A stretch of DNA of 64,000 nucleotides, from assembly GCF_025751555.1 (NCBI RefSeq), contig NZ_JAOWLB010000007.1, positions 1-64,000 on the forward strand. The letters run 5' to 3'. Each line of letters opens with the position of its first letter. The stretch's first letter is position 1. This DNA comes from Ruegeria aquimaris (GTDB lineage Bacteria; Pseudomonadota; Alphaproteobacteria; Rhodobacterales; Rhodobacteraceae). The position numbers and the translations under genes are program-made. The notes under the pieces are model-generated. The model was not told the DNA's origin and ran no database searches. It worked only from the letters and a program-made list of their open reading frames with translations. Positions 33,610 through 44,719 of this stretch are shown one piece after another.

Positions 33610-33969
33610 AAAGCCCTTGAAAACAGGGGGCTTCCGATTCGGGGCCAAGGGGAGCAGAGCGTCATGATTCGGTCAGGTCTCTCTGGCAGCGCTCCGCAAG
33701 ATATGGGGTCACATAGGCGCTGGAATACCCCTGATAGGGGGACAAAAGGGGCCAATACGGGGACAGACAGGATGTCCCCCCTCACCAATACTTCACCCAA
33801 ATTCTTTCTTTGAAAAGGGGAAGGGGAGGGGGCCTTGGGCCAAGCCGCTTGACAGAATCGAAGCTTTGGACGCTAATTGCCCCAAGATCGGGAAAAGCGT
33901 TGAGAAGACGCCGAACCGACGACACGGGACGACAGATCCCATCGTCGAGGCAGACGGGCAGAGAGTTGG
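33610..33969. other. Putative replication origin with GGGGACA repeats
   Basis: Gene-free stretch between parA and the initiator gene. GGGGACA occurs at 33738-33744 and 33759-33765, 21 bp apart (two helical turns), and inverted as TGTCCCC at 33773-33779. Partial copies (GGGGTCA at 33705, GGGGCCAA nearby) precede it. Further on lies the purine-rich GAAAAGGGGAAGGGGAGGGGG. Repeats upstream of an initiator gene are the usual form of a plasmid origin. Binding by the adjacent initiator is inferred. Confidence 0.55.
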
Positions 33970-34671
33970 ATGATGCAGATCGCAAAACCGGTCGGGCGCA
34001 ATGCGTCGGCCCTGAAATACGATATTCTTTCGGCGCTGGCGGTGCATGCGCTGGCGGGCGACAAGCATCGGCAGCGGCTGATCCTGCGGCTTTCGGCGCT
34101 GATCACCACCCGCTACAACTGGCAACGCAACGAGCTGTCCATGGGCCGTGACGAGATCGCGCGGCTGTGGTCGGTGGACGAACGTACCGTGAAACGCGAG
34201 ATGGCCCGGCTGCGCACGCTGGGCTGGGTCACGGTGAAACGTCCGGGCGTGCGGGGTCGGGTCAGTGTCTATGAGCTGGACCTGAAACAGATGCTGCTGG
34301 ACACGCGGGACAGCTGGGCCGTGATCGGGCCGGATTTCGAGGCGCGATTGGATGAGGCCCCGCAAGTCGAAACAGCGGGCAATGTCGTGCCCCTTCATGT
34401 ACCGGCCCCGCGCGCCGAGGCCAGCGACGACCCGGTCTGGGGGCAGGTTCAGGCCGCGCTCCATGGACGCGACCCGGAGCTGTGGTCAAGCTGGTTCCAA
34501 CACCTGAGCGAGGTCGAGCGCAGCAACGGTCGTGCGGTGCTGATGGCGCCGAGCCGGTTCATGGCCGATTACATCGCCGCAAAATGGAGCGGGCGGCTGC
34601 TGGCCGCCTATTCGCGCATTGACCCCTCGATCCGGTCGATCCGGATCGAGGCGGCGGGGTGGGGGCCTTAG
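33970..34671 (+). CDS. DnaA-like plasmid replication initiator
   Basis: Protein of 233 aa. The N-terminal half is a winged-helix region ([32 protein letters not shown]). The C-terminal 75 residues match the N-terminal interaction domain of DnaA ([15 protein letters not shown] ... [17 protein letters not shown] ... LLAAY). This order, without the AAA+ part of DnaA, is that of the DnaA-like initiators of Rhodobacteraceae extrachromosomal replicons. It should bind the upstream repeats and recruit the host replication machinery. The last four bases overlap the convergent tex gene. AGAGAG precedes the ATG pair. Confidence 0.85.
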   Translation: MMQIAKPVGRNASALKYDILSALAVHALAGDKHRQRLILRLSALITTRYNWQRNELSMGRDEIARLWSVDERTVKREMARLRTLGWVTVKRPGVRGRVSVYELDLKQMLLDTRDSWAVIGPDFEARLDEAPQVETAGNVVPLHVPAPRAEASDDPVWGQVQAALHGRDPELWSSWFQHLSEVERSNGRAVLMAPSRFMADYIAAKWSGRLLAAYSRIDPSIRSIRIEAAGWGP

Positions 34672-36965
34672 CGTTTGCGCAGCGCGTCCTGAAGCGCCGC
34701 CCCCAACGCGCCGGTATTGCCACCGCCCTTGGGTCCTGATTGCATCGGACCGCGCGGGTTCCGGTCCTTGGGGCCGCCCGAGCGCGCCGGTTTCTCCTGC
34801 CGGGCCGAGGCGCCGCCATCCTTGCGCATGGTCAGACCGATCCGCTTGCGGGGTACATCGACCTCGGTCACCGTGACCTTGACCACCTGACCGGCCTTGA
34901 CCACCTCGTGCGGATCCTTGACGAAACGGTCGGCCAGCTGGCTGACATGCACCAGCCCGTCCTGATGCACCCCGATATCGACAAAGGCGCCAAAGGCCGC
35001 GACATTGGTCACCGTGCCCTCCAGCACCATGCCGGGGCGCAGGTCGGTAATGTCCTCGACCCCGTCGGCAAAGGAGGCGGTCACGAAACTGGGGCGCGGG
35101 TCACGGCCGGGTTTTTCCAGTTCGGCCAGGATGTCGCGCACGGTGGGCAGGCCGAATGTATCGGTCACGAACTGCTCCGCCCGCAGGCCTTTCAAAGCGC
35201 CCTCATGCCCCATGATCTGGCGGATATCACGGCCACAGGCGCCGACGATGCGGCGGGCGACCTCATAGGCCTCGGGGTGCACGGCGCTGGCGTCGAGCGG
35301 CTCCTTGCCGTCGCGGATGCGCAGAAAGCCCGCGCATTGCTCGAACGCGCGGGGGCCAAGGCGGGCCACCTTGAGCAGGTCGCGCCGCACGGCAAAGGCG
35401 CCGTTCATGTCGCGATGGGCGACGATGGCCTCGGCCAGGCCCGGCCCCAAGCCCGAGACATGCGCCAGGAGCGGCGCCGAGGCGGTGTTGAGGTCGACCC
35501 CGACCGCGTTCACCACATCCTCGATCACCGCCTCCAGCATCTGGCCCAGCCGGTGCTGGTCGACATCGTGCTGATACTGGCCGACGCCGATGCTCTTGGG
35601 TTCGATCTTGACCAGTTCGGCCAGCGGATCCTGAAGCCGCCGGGCGATGGACACCGCGCCGCGCAAGGAGACATCCAGCCCCGGGAATTCGCGCGCCGCC
35701 AGTTCCGAGGCGGAATAGACCGAGGCGCCGGCCTCGCTCACCACCACCTTGGTGGGCGCTTTCACCGATTTCGGCAGCAGTTTCAGCGTGTCGGCCACCA
35801 TCCGTTCGGTCTCGCGGCTGGCGGTGCCGTTGCCGATGGCGATGAGTTCGATGCCGTGCTGGGCGATCATCCGGGCGATGCTGGCCTGCGCCCCGCGCAG
35901 GTCGTTCTTGGGCTGGAAGGGATAGAGCGTGTCGGTTGCCACCAGCTTGCCCGTGGCATCGACCACCGCCGCCTTGACCCCGGTGCGGATGCCGGGATCA
36001 AGCCCCAGCGTTGGCCGCGCCCCGGCCGGGGCGGCAAAGAGTAGGTCCTTGAGATTGCGGGCGAAGACCTGGATCGCCTCTTCCTGCGCGCGGGCGCGCA
36101 GATCGCCCATCAGGTCGACCATCATCGACAGCGACAGTTTCACCCGCCAGGTCCAGCCGGCCACCTTGCGCAGCCATTCGTCACCGGGGCCGGAGCCACG
36201 GGTTTCCAGCCGCGAGGCCACCATGGTTTCGGCCCGCGCCGCGCCCTCGGCATCGGGGGCGATATCCAGCGTCACGACGCCCTCTTTCTGGGCGCGCAGC
36301 ATGGCCAACGCCCGGTGCGACGGCGTGGTGGCCCATTTCTCGGAATGGGCGAAATAGTCGGAGAACTTGGCGCCCGCCTGTTCCTGCCCCTCGATTACCT
36401 TGGCGCTCAGCATCGCCTCGCGGTGCAGAAATGCGCGCAGATCGCCCAGCAGGGTGGCATCCTCGGTCAGGCGCTCGGCGAGGATGTCGCGGGCGCCGTT
36501 CAGCGCGTCCTTGCTCGTGGGCACCGCTTCGGAGAGATAGCCCTCGGCCAGCGCCTCGGGTTCGGCGCGGCGGTCGGCCAGAATGGCCTCGGCCAGCGCT
36601 TCCAGCCCGTTTTCGCGGGCGATCATCGCCTTGGTGCGGCGCTTGGGCTTGTAGGGCAGATAGATGTCTTCGAGCTGCGCCTTGGTCTCGGCTCGCGCGA
36701 TGGAGAGCGACAGCTCGTCGGTCAGCTTGCCCTGATCGCGGATCGAGCCCAGGATCGTCTCGCGCCGCGCCTCCAACTCGCGCAGATAGGTCAGCCGGTC
36801 GGCCAGCGTGCGCAATTGGGTGTCGTCCAGCCCCCCGGTCGCCTCTTTGCGGTAGCGGGCGACAAAGGGCACGGTGGCGCCTTCGTCCAGCAGCTTGACC
36901 GCGGCATCCACCTGTTCGGGGCGGGCATTGATTTCGGCGGCGATGGTGCGGGCGATACGGTCCAA
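34668..36965 (-). CDS. tex: Tex family RNA-binding transcription accessory protein
   Basis: Protein of 765 aa, the usual Tex length. Order: N-terminal helical region ([29 protein letters not shown]), YqgF-like nuclease-fold domain ([17 protein letters not shown]), helix-hairpin-helix ([23 protein letters not shown]) and a C-terminal S1 RNA-binding domain ([21 protein letters not shown]). The tail is basic and Gly-rich. Tex is a conserved cytoplasmic factor in transcription and RNA turnover. Normally a chromosomal gene; its place next to the plasmid initiator supports a chromid-like replicon. Confidence 0.95.
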   Translation of the reverse strand: MDRIARTIAAEINARPEQVDAAVKLLDEGATVPFVARYRKEATGGLDDTQLRTLADRLTYLRELEARRETILGSIRDQGKLTDELSLSIARAETKAQLEDIYLPYKPKRRTKAMIARENGLEALAEAILADRRAEPEALAEGYLSEAVPTSKDALNGARDILAERLTEDATLLGDLRAFLHREAMLSAKVIEGQEQAGAKFSDYFAHSEKWATTPSHRALAMLRAQKEGVVTLDIAPDAEGAARAETMVASRLETRGSGPGDEWLRKVAGWTWRVKLSLSMMVDLMGDLRARAQEEAIQVFARNLKDLLFAAPAGARPTLGLDPGIRTGVKAAVVDATGKLVATDTLYPFQPKNDLRGAQASIARMIAQHGIELIAIGNGTASRETERMVADTLKLLPKSVKAPTKVVVSEAGASVYSASELAAREFPGLDVSLRGAVSIARRLQDPLAELVKIEPKSIGVGQYQHDVDQHRLGQMLEAVIEDVVNAVGVDLNTASAPLLAHVSGLGPGLAEAIVAHRDMNGAFAVRRDLLKVARLGPRAFEQCAGFLRIRDGKEPLDASAVHPEAYEVARRIVGACGRDIRQIMGHEGALKGLRAEQFVTDTFGLPTVRDILAELEKPGRDPRPSFVTASFADGVEDITDLRPGMVLEGTVTNVAAFGAFVDIGVHQDGLVHVSQLADRFVKDPHEVVKAGQVVKVTVTEVDVPRKRIGLTMRKDGGASARQEKPARSGGPKDRNPRGPMQSGPKGGGNTGALGAALQDALRKR

Positions 36966-37126
36966 GAAAATTTCTCCCAGATAGGTTGGAGATCCTATCT
37001 AGCCAGCGGGGCAGGGGAGGGGAAGGGGGTGAGCGCCGGGCGCTGCCCTATGTGCCGGTTGGGGTATTCGCTGATCGGGTCACGCAGATGTGGAGAATGT
37101 CGGCATAGAGCCCATTGCCGCCATGA

Positions 37127-37918
37127 TCAACGAGTAAAAACTGTACCGTTGGGAAGGGCGCCTACGGTGACGCATCCGGCCAAGGGTGCCAGGCCGCAGG
37201 TTCCGATCGTCCTGTGTGAAGCTGTATTACTAGGCTGGACTTGCGAGATCACATGTGTCCACTGGAAGGCCTCAAGACTGCCCAGCAGGTTGTGGGCGTT
37301 CACGAGTTTTCCCAAGGACTTTCCGCGATAGTCCGGCAGCACGCAGGTCGACCCCTTGAAGACCGTTCCGCCGAGGCGCCCGTCAGGATGGAACTTGTCG
37401 ACGACGGATGCCGAACCCACGGCTAAACCGGTGTCGGACCATAGAACCGTCGTGACGCATCCAACGAGCGAGCCTGCGCTGTAATATGCCGGATACGGCG
37501 CCACGCCGGTCGCGAGATTCAACTCCTGCACCTTTGCAATCTGATCTTCGTTGGGGTGAGTCAGAGTGTCGATCCGCCAGCCATCCGGCAGATCAAGCTT
37601 GAAAAGCAAGGCCTCGCAAGCTGCTCGGACATGCTCGGCAGAGCCGCGATAGACCTGCCAGAATGGATAGCTGTAGTGTTCACCTAATTCCGCCTGCACT
37701 TTCGGAAGGAACGTGTCGTGATCCTGGGCCACGAACCCTGCAAGCTCGTCCTCGGCCATGAGATCGCGTATCTGATCCCATCCCAACTCGTCGGGTGCCA
37801 CGATGTTCAGAACGCGCCCGCCATTGGCGACGGCAGGGGTTCTGGATATCCAGTCCTGCCGAGAAAGCAGGCGTTTCTGCACCTCGATATTTGCCGGATC
37901 GCCGCAAAAATCCGCCAT
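37127..37918 (-). CDS. GNAT-like acetyltransferase
   Basis: Protein of 263 aa from the ATG at 37918, which follows AAGGAGGAG; an earlier in-frame ATG at 37981 has no ribosome site. The C-terminal half has a GNAT core with the acetyl-CoA loop in DYRGKSLGKLV and the following NAHNLLGSL helix, and NTASHRTIGTCGL near the end. The N-terminal half has no clear motif and may be a degenerate second GNAT fold. The substrate is unknown. The upstream region holds a decayed reading frame. Confidence 0.6.
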   Translation of the reverse strand: MADFCGDPANIEVQKRLLSRQDWISRTPAVANGGRVLNIVAPDELGWDQIRDLMAEDELAGFVAQDHDTFLPKVQAELGEHYSYPFWQVYRGSAEHVRAACEALLFKLDLPDGWRIDTLTHPNEDQIAKVQELNLATGVAPYPAYYSAGSLVGCVTTVLWSDTGLAVGSASVVDKFHPDGRLGGTVFKGSTCVLPDYRGKSLGKLVNAHNLLGSLEAFQWTHVISQVQPSNTASHRTIGTCGLAPLAGCVTVGALPNGTVFTR

Positions 37919-37981
37919 CCACTCCTCCTTGAAGCCCCGTAAACCCGGACCGTCGGACAACCTTGCGATCGGACACTGCAA

Positions 37982-38223
37982 AAAAACTTTGGCAGGTGCG
38001 GGATCGGTTGACTTGCTGAAAAGGAACCCTCGTTTGAGTTTCTTGCAGCGATCATGTACCCACTCACAGTTCCGAGCAAGCCAATAGGCGCTCGTGCAGC
38101 GGCCTTATTAACCGCCGCCAAGCGGTCGGCTTCGTCCGCAAAGTCGTCCTCCGGTTCGATGTGCAGGACGTCTAGGTCAAACTTGCCTGTCGAGACCCGA
38201 TGCGCGACGGAGAAGTTGATGCA
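37982..38223 (-). pseudogene. Possible gene remnant
   Basis: On the minus strand an open frame without a start reads INFSVAHRVSTGKFDLDVLHIEPEDD ... in protein-like fashion through LAAVNKAAARAPIGLLGTVSGYMIAA until about 38040, then loses protein character. I recognise no family. It may be the broken C-terminus of a larger gene removed upstream. The rest of the interval to 38491 holds no gene and presumably the icd promoter. Confidence 0.25.
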
Positions 38224-38491
38224 TCACATATGCGCAAAATGCCATGACTTTGAGCATGTGAATCTGGGCCGATCTGACGCCACTGTCGCCCACGCACGCG
38301 GATTTGCGCAGACTGGGGCAAAATGCGCAGTCTCCCTCGATTGAAACGCGGCGCGCGCCCATGTATGGGGAGCCTGTCAAATCAGAGTAACCGGTGTCGG
38401 ACCCATGGCCCGATTCCCCCGCGCCGCAACACATGTGGCAACACACTCTCGGATCGCACGCCCCAGGAAAGGCTAGAAAAGGTAAGAGAAT

Positions 38492-40705
<2,214 letters not shown>

Positions 40706-40725
40706 GCTTGACGCGATAAAAGATC

Positions 40726-40756
40726 AAGGGCGCGGGGCTAACCCTCGCGCCCTTTT
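40726..40756 (+). terminator. Intrinsic terminator of icd
   Basis: AAGGGCGCG and CGCGCCCTT pair around a short GGGCTAACCCT loop, with the left A and right T tracts extending the stem and ending in TTTT. It lies 20 bp after the icd stop. Confidence 0.8.
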
Positions 40757-40801
40757 GCGTGGCGGTTCCGTCAGGCCGCCGGGCGCTTGCCCGGCCGCGT
40801 C

Positions 40802-42661
40802 TCAGGCGGCGAGCACCTGTTTCCCGTCCATCCAGGTTTCGAGCACCTTGATGGTCTTGATCTCGTCGGGTTCCACCTCGCGCGGATCCTGATCGAGGAT
40901 CACCATATCCGCCAGCTTGCCCGGTTCGAGGCTGCCGATCTCGTGGTCCGAGAACAGCTGCCAGGCGGCCTCGGAGGTCATCGCCCGGATCGCCGAGTCC
41001 ACCGAGATCCGTTCCTGCGGCGCCAGCACATAGTCCGGTTCCTTCCAGGTGCGGCGGGTCACGGCCATTTCGATCATGTGCAGCGGGTTCGGGTCGGTCA
41101 GCATGAAATCCGAATGCAGCGTAAAGCCCACGCCCGCCTCTTCGACGCTTTTACAGCGGTCCAGCAACTGCGCCTTGTCCAGGCCAAAGACCTGATCGCG
41201 CATGGCAACGCCCCAATAATGGACATGGCCGATCAGGAAGCTGGCCGAGACGCCAAGCGCTTTCATGCGCGCAATCTGTTCGTCATGCAGGATCGAGCAG
41301 TGCTCGATCCGGGGACGCACGCGGGCCATGTCGATCCCGGCATCGGCCAGTGTCTGGCAGGTGTCCAGAATGTTGTCGATGGCCGCATCGCCATTGCCAT
41401 GGATGGCGAGATGCCAGCCCTTGCTCGCGCGCTCGAGAGCGGTGGCGGTCAGCTCGTCCGGCTCCATATACGCAAGGCCGCGATCCTCGCGATTCAGATA
41501 GGGCTCGCGCTGCAGGCCGGTGAACCCCTGATTGGAGCCATCGGCGACCAGTTTGTACCCTGCGACGCGGGCCAGCGCGTTGCCATCGCCCTGTTTCACG
41601 TTGGCATTGTCCCAGGCTTCGGTGCCAAGCGTGTAAAAGGGGTAGGCGCGAAGCCGCGCCGTCATTCGGCCCGACTGTGCCGCCGCAGCCATGACCTGGA
41701 CATCGGCGGGCGATTGCGCCAGCGCGCCAAGGCTGAGTTCAGACACCGTGGTCAGGCCCTGTTGCGACCATTTCTCGAGCAGGCCTAGCAGACCTTCGAC
41801 CGGGTTCACCTGTTTCATCGCCGGATAGTTTTCTGCAATCTGAAGGAAGGCGACGTTGTTTTTGATCGTGCCGGTCAGGTTGCCATCGGCGTCGCGCATG
41901 AATTCGCCGCCGGGCGGGTTCTGAACGTCATTGGTCAGGCCCGAGGCCTCGAACGCCTTGGAGTTGGCATATGCAAGGTGCCCCGAGGCGTTCAGGATGA
42001 AGATCGGGTGATCGGTCGAGATCGGATCGAGCTCGGCAAAGGTGAGGGCATCGGCCCCCTCCTGCACCGCCGGATCGAAGTTGCGGAATACCAGCCAGTC
42101 GCCGACGGGTGTTTGGGCCGCGCGCGTCGCGATATGGTTCAGCACCTCGTCAACGGTGGTGAAGCGGGCCATGCCGACATAGTCCATGATCGCATCGACC
42201 ACCGATCCCGAGACGGCATGGGCATGCGCGTCGATAAAGCCCGGCAGGATGGTCTTGCCACCCAGATCGACTACGGTGGCCTCGTCCCCGGTCGCCGCGC
42301 GCACCTCGGCGTCGCTCCCCACGGCCAGAATGCGATTGCCGCGAATGGCGATGGCCTGGGCGGTTGAGAAATCGGCGTCAACGGTCAGCACGTTGGCATT
42401 GGTGAAAAGGGTGGTGGGCTCGCTCACCTCGGTTTGGGCGCGCGTGTCGTTTGGCATCAGCGCCGCAAGGCTTGCGGCGGCGGCGCCGGTCTTGAGAAAA
42501 TCCCTGCGGCCCAGACTTGCCCAGTCGATGCTCCAGTTGCAGGACCAGCCGTTGCCGGGCGCGGCCTGACCCTTAAGCTCTCGCACCGTGTGGTTGACCG
42601 CAAACAGCCCGCCGAAGGTGCCGCTGCAACATGGACATCCATAGAAATCATCGTGTGCCAT
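40802..42661 (-). CDS. Tat-exported amidohydrolase (YtcJ-like) with N-terminal CPCC segment
   Basis: Protein of 619 aa. Amidohydrolase-3 domain from about 85: GFIDAHAHAVSG (metal-binding HxH), AIHGNGDAAIDN, RIEHCSILHDEQI, LHSDFMLTDPNPL and a C-terminal LEPGKLADMVILDQDP. A twin-arginine signal GRRDFLKTGAAAASLAAL starts only at residue 51, after a 50-residue part with GCPCCSG at 8-14. Such internal Tat signals are unusual. The clustered Cys could hold a metal or a disulfide. Substrate unknown. Confidence 0.88.
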   Translation of the reverse strand: MAHDDFYGCPCCSGTFGGLFAVNHTVRELKGQAAPGNGWSCNWSIDWASLGRRDFLKTGAAAASLAALMPNDTRAQTEVSEPTTLFTNANVLTVDADFSTAQAIAIRGNRILAVGSDAEVRAATGDEATVVDLGGKTILPGFIDAHAHAVSGSVVDAIMDYVGMARFTTVDEVLNHIATRAAQTPVGDWLVFRNFDPAVQEGADALTFAELDPISTDHPIFILNASGHLAYANSKAFEASGLTNDVQNPPGGEFMRDADGNLTGTIKNNVAFLQIAENYPAMKQVNPVEGLLGLLEKWSQQGLTTVSELSLGALAQSPADVQVMAAAAQSGRMTARLRAYPFYTLGTEAWDNANVKQGDGNALARVAGYKLVADGSNQGFTGLQREPYLNREDRGLAYMEPDELTATALERASKGWHLAIHGNGDAAIDNILDTCQTLADAGIDMARVRPRIEHCSILHDEQIARMKALGVSASFLIGHVHYWGVAMRDQVFGLDKAQLLDRCKSVEEAGVGFTLHSDFMLTDPNPLHMIEMAVTRRTWKEPDYVLAPQERISVDSAIRAMTSEAAWQLFSDHEIGSLEPGKLADMVILDQDPREVEPDEIKTIKVLETWMDGKQVLAA

Positions 42662-42774
42662 GATTTGTCTCGCGATTTGAGGGGGCAGGCAGCCTTTCGC
42701 CCTTGACCCGGGATCAGGGTTGCATCGCCTGGTTCAAATTGGAAGTGTCACCTTTGTCGGATCGGCGCCGGGGG

Positions 42775-43233
42775 CTATCCCAGGCGCGGGAACACGGCGG
42801 TTTTCTTCACCGTGCTGTAGACAAAGCTGGTGTCGATCGAGGCGATGCCGCCAATTGGATGGATGCGGGTGCGGATGAACTGTTCGTAAGCGTCCAGCCC
42901 CGACACCACCACCCGCAACTGGTAATCCATCGCGCCGGTCATGATGTGGCATTCCAGCACTTCGTCGATCTGGCGCACGCGGGTTTCGAACCGCTGCACA
43001 TCCTCCTGATTATGGCGCTCCAGCCGGATGCGGACAAAGACGGTGATTGGCAGCCCATAGGCAGCCGGATCCACATCGACGGCAAACCCCCGGATGGCGC
43101 CGCTCTTTTCAAGATTGCGCAGGCGGCGCAGGCAGGGCGAGGGTGAGAGACTCACCTTTTCGGCCAGGTCCTGGTTGGTCATGCGCCCGTCCTGTTGCAA
43201 GGCCCGGATGATCTGGCGATCTTTGCTGTCCAT
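42775..43233 (-). CDS. mdeR: Lrp/AsnC-family regulator of methionine catabolism (MdeR-like)
   Basis: Protein of 152 aa: N-terminal helix-turn-helix (DRQIIRALQQDGRMTNQDLAEKVSLSPSPCLRRLRNLE) and C-terminal RAM ligand domain (VLECHIMTGAMDYQLRVVV). It is divergent from the methionine gamma-lyase gene and shares a 116-bp control region with a perfect palindrome. The order mdeR/mdeA-mdeB is the same as in Pseudomonas putida, where MdeR activates mdeA and mdeB. Ligand probably methionine; assignment rests on context. Confidence 0.8.
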   Translation of the reverse strand: MDSKDRQIIRALQQDGRMTNQDLAEKVSLSPSPCLRRLRNLEKSGAIRGFAVDVDPAAYGLPITVFVRIRLERHNQEDVQRFETRVRQIDEVLECHIMTGAMDYQLRVVVSGLDAYEQFIRTRIHPIGGIASIDTSFVYSTVKKTAVFPRLG

Positions 43234-43244
43234 TTTCGTCTTTC

Positions 43245-43291
43245 TTGGCAGAAACTGCCAATATTAAAGATCAAGTTGGCATAAATAGCAA
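43245..43291. promoter_or_regulatory. Putative MdeR operators
   Basis: TTGGCAG-AAA-CTGCCAA (43245-43261) is a perfect 7-bp-arm palindrome 12 bp upstream of the mdeR start. A second, degenerate site TTGGCAT-AA-ATAGCAA lies at 43276-43291, 31 bp on (three helical turns). This pairing on one face of the helix is what an Lrp-family octamer would need. Confidence 0.65.
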
Positions 43292-43349
43292 TCTCATCGC
43301 TGTTTGGCTTGGCTATCCTGTCTGCAACACCAGATCAGGAGATCCCGCC

Positions 43350-44552
43350 ATGACCCATGCCAAGGGCTTTGCCAGCCGCGCCATCCACCACGCCTATGAC
43401 CCGCTGGATCACGAGGGCGCGCTGACGCCGCCCTTGCATCTGACCTCGACCTTTGCGTTCGAGACCGCCGAAGCCGGGGGCGAGATGTTCGCGGGCGAGC
43501 GTCAGGGGCATATCTATTCGCGCATCTCGAACCCGACGCTCGACCTGCTGGAACAGCGTATCGCCACGCTCGAAGGGGCCGAGGCCGGGCTGGCGCTGTC
43601 CTCGGGGATGGGCGCGATTACCGCCGTTCTGTGGACGCTGTTGTCGCCGGGGGATGAGGTGATCGTGGACAAGACGCTCTATGGCTGCACCTTCTCTTAC
43701 ATGCGGCACGGGCTGGCGAAATGGGGGGTGACCATCACCCATGTGGACCTGACCGACCCCGAGAACCTGAAAACCGCGATCAGCGACAAGACCCGCGTGG
43801 TCTATTTCGAAACGCCCGCCAACCCGAACATGCGGCTGGTCGATATCGCGGCGGTGAGCGAGATCGCGCATGGCGCCGGTGCCTCGGTCGTGGTCGACAA
43901 TACCTATGCCACGCCCTATCTGACCCGGCCCATCGAGATGGGCGCCGATATCGTGCTGCACTCGGCCACCAAATATCTGGGTGGCCATGGCGATGTGGTG
44001 GCGGGCCTTGTGGTGGGCGGTGCCGAGCAGATCGCCGAGATCCGCCTCTATGGCATGAAGGACATGACCGGTGCCGTCATGGCCCCGTTCAACGCGATGC
44101 TGATCCTGCGCGGGCTGAAAACGCTGGCGCTGCGGATGGACCGGCATTGCGCCTCGGCGCAGGTGGTGGCCGAATGGCTGGCCGCGCATCCGGCGGTGGG
44201 CGAGGTCTATTTCCCCGGTCTGACGTCTTTTGATCAGCACGCGCTGGCGAACCGGCAGATGGCCCAGCCCGGCGCGATGATCGCGTTCGAGCTCAAGGGC
44301 GGCATGGACGCGGGCCGGGCGATGATGAACCGTCTGAACATGATCGCGCGGGCGGTGTCGCTGGGCGATGCCGAGACGCTGATCCAGCATCCTGCCTCGA
44401 TGACCCATTCCACCTATACGCCCGAGGAGCGGGCCGAGCATGGGATCAGCGACGGGCTGGTCCGCCTATCGGTCGGTCTGGAAGAGGTCGAGGATATCCT
44501 CGCCGATCTGGCGCAGTCGCTGGACGCGCCCCAGGTTCAGGCCGCCGCCTGA
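43350..44552 (+). CDS. mdeA: Methionine gamma-lyase
   Basis: Protein of 400 aa, Cys/Met-metabolism PLP family. The ATG at 43350 lies behind CAGGAG. The PLP lysine is K208 ([12 protein letters not shown]), and C113 in TLYGCTF corresponds to the cysteine (Cys116 in P. putida) that marks true methionine gamma-lyases over cystathionine enzymes. It splits methionine to methanethiol, ammonia and 2-oxobutanoate. Roseobacters are known for methanethiol metabolism. Downstream mdeB takes the 2-oxobutanoate further. Confidence 0.92.
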   Translation: MTHAKGFASRAIHHAYDPLDHEGALTPPLHLTSTFAFETAEAGGEMFAGERQGHIYSRISNPTLDLLEQRIATLEGAEAGLALSSGMGAITAVLWTLLSPGDEVIVDKTLYGCTFSYMRHGLAKWGVTITHVDLTDPENLKTAISDKTRVVYFETPANPNMRLVDIAAVSEIAHGAGASVVVDNTYATPYLTRPIEMGADIVLHSATKYLGGHGDVVAGLVVGGAEQIAEIRLYGMKDMTGAVMAPFNAMLILRGLKTLALRMDRHCASAQVVAEWLAAHPAVGEVYFPGLTSFDQHALANRQMAQPGAMIAFELKGGMDAGRAMMNRLNMIARAVSLGDAETLIQHPASMTHSTYTPEERAEHGISDGLVRLSVGLEEVEDILADLAQSLDAPQVQAAA

Positions 44553-44563
44553 GGGCGGCGGCA

Positions 44564-44593
44564 GCCGCGCGCTTCTGGGGAGTGGCGCGCGGC
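44564..44593 (+). terminator. GC-rich hairpin between mdeA and mdeB
   Basis: GCCGCGCGC (44564-44572) and GCGCGCGGC (44585-44593) form a perfect 9-bp stem with a 12-base loop, 11 bp after the mdeA stop. No T tract follows, so it may be an mRNA stabiliser or partial terminator setting the mdeA:mdeB ratio, more than a full stop. Confidence 0.4.
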
Positions 44594-44719
44594 CTTCGAA
44601 TACCCTCTGTCCGGACCGATGCGCGGGGCAAACCCGGCGTTGAAACCCCGCGCCACCGGGGCAGGGAAATGATAGACTTCGCCGGACGGGTCTGATCCCG
44701 CATTGCAAGGAGAGCGCCG

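Noticed and set aside
33610-33813. Small open frames in the origin region
   Set aside because: No ribosome sites and they overlap repeats; better read as non-coding origin DNA.
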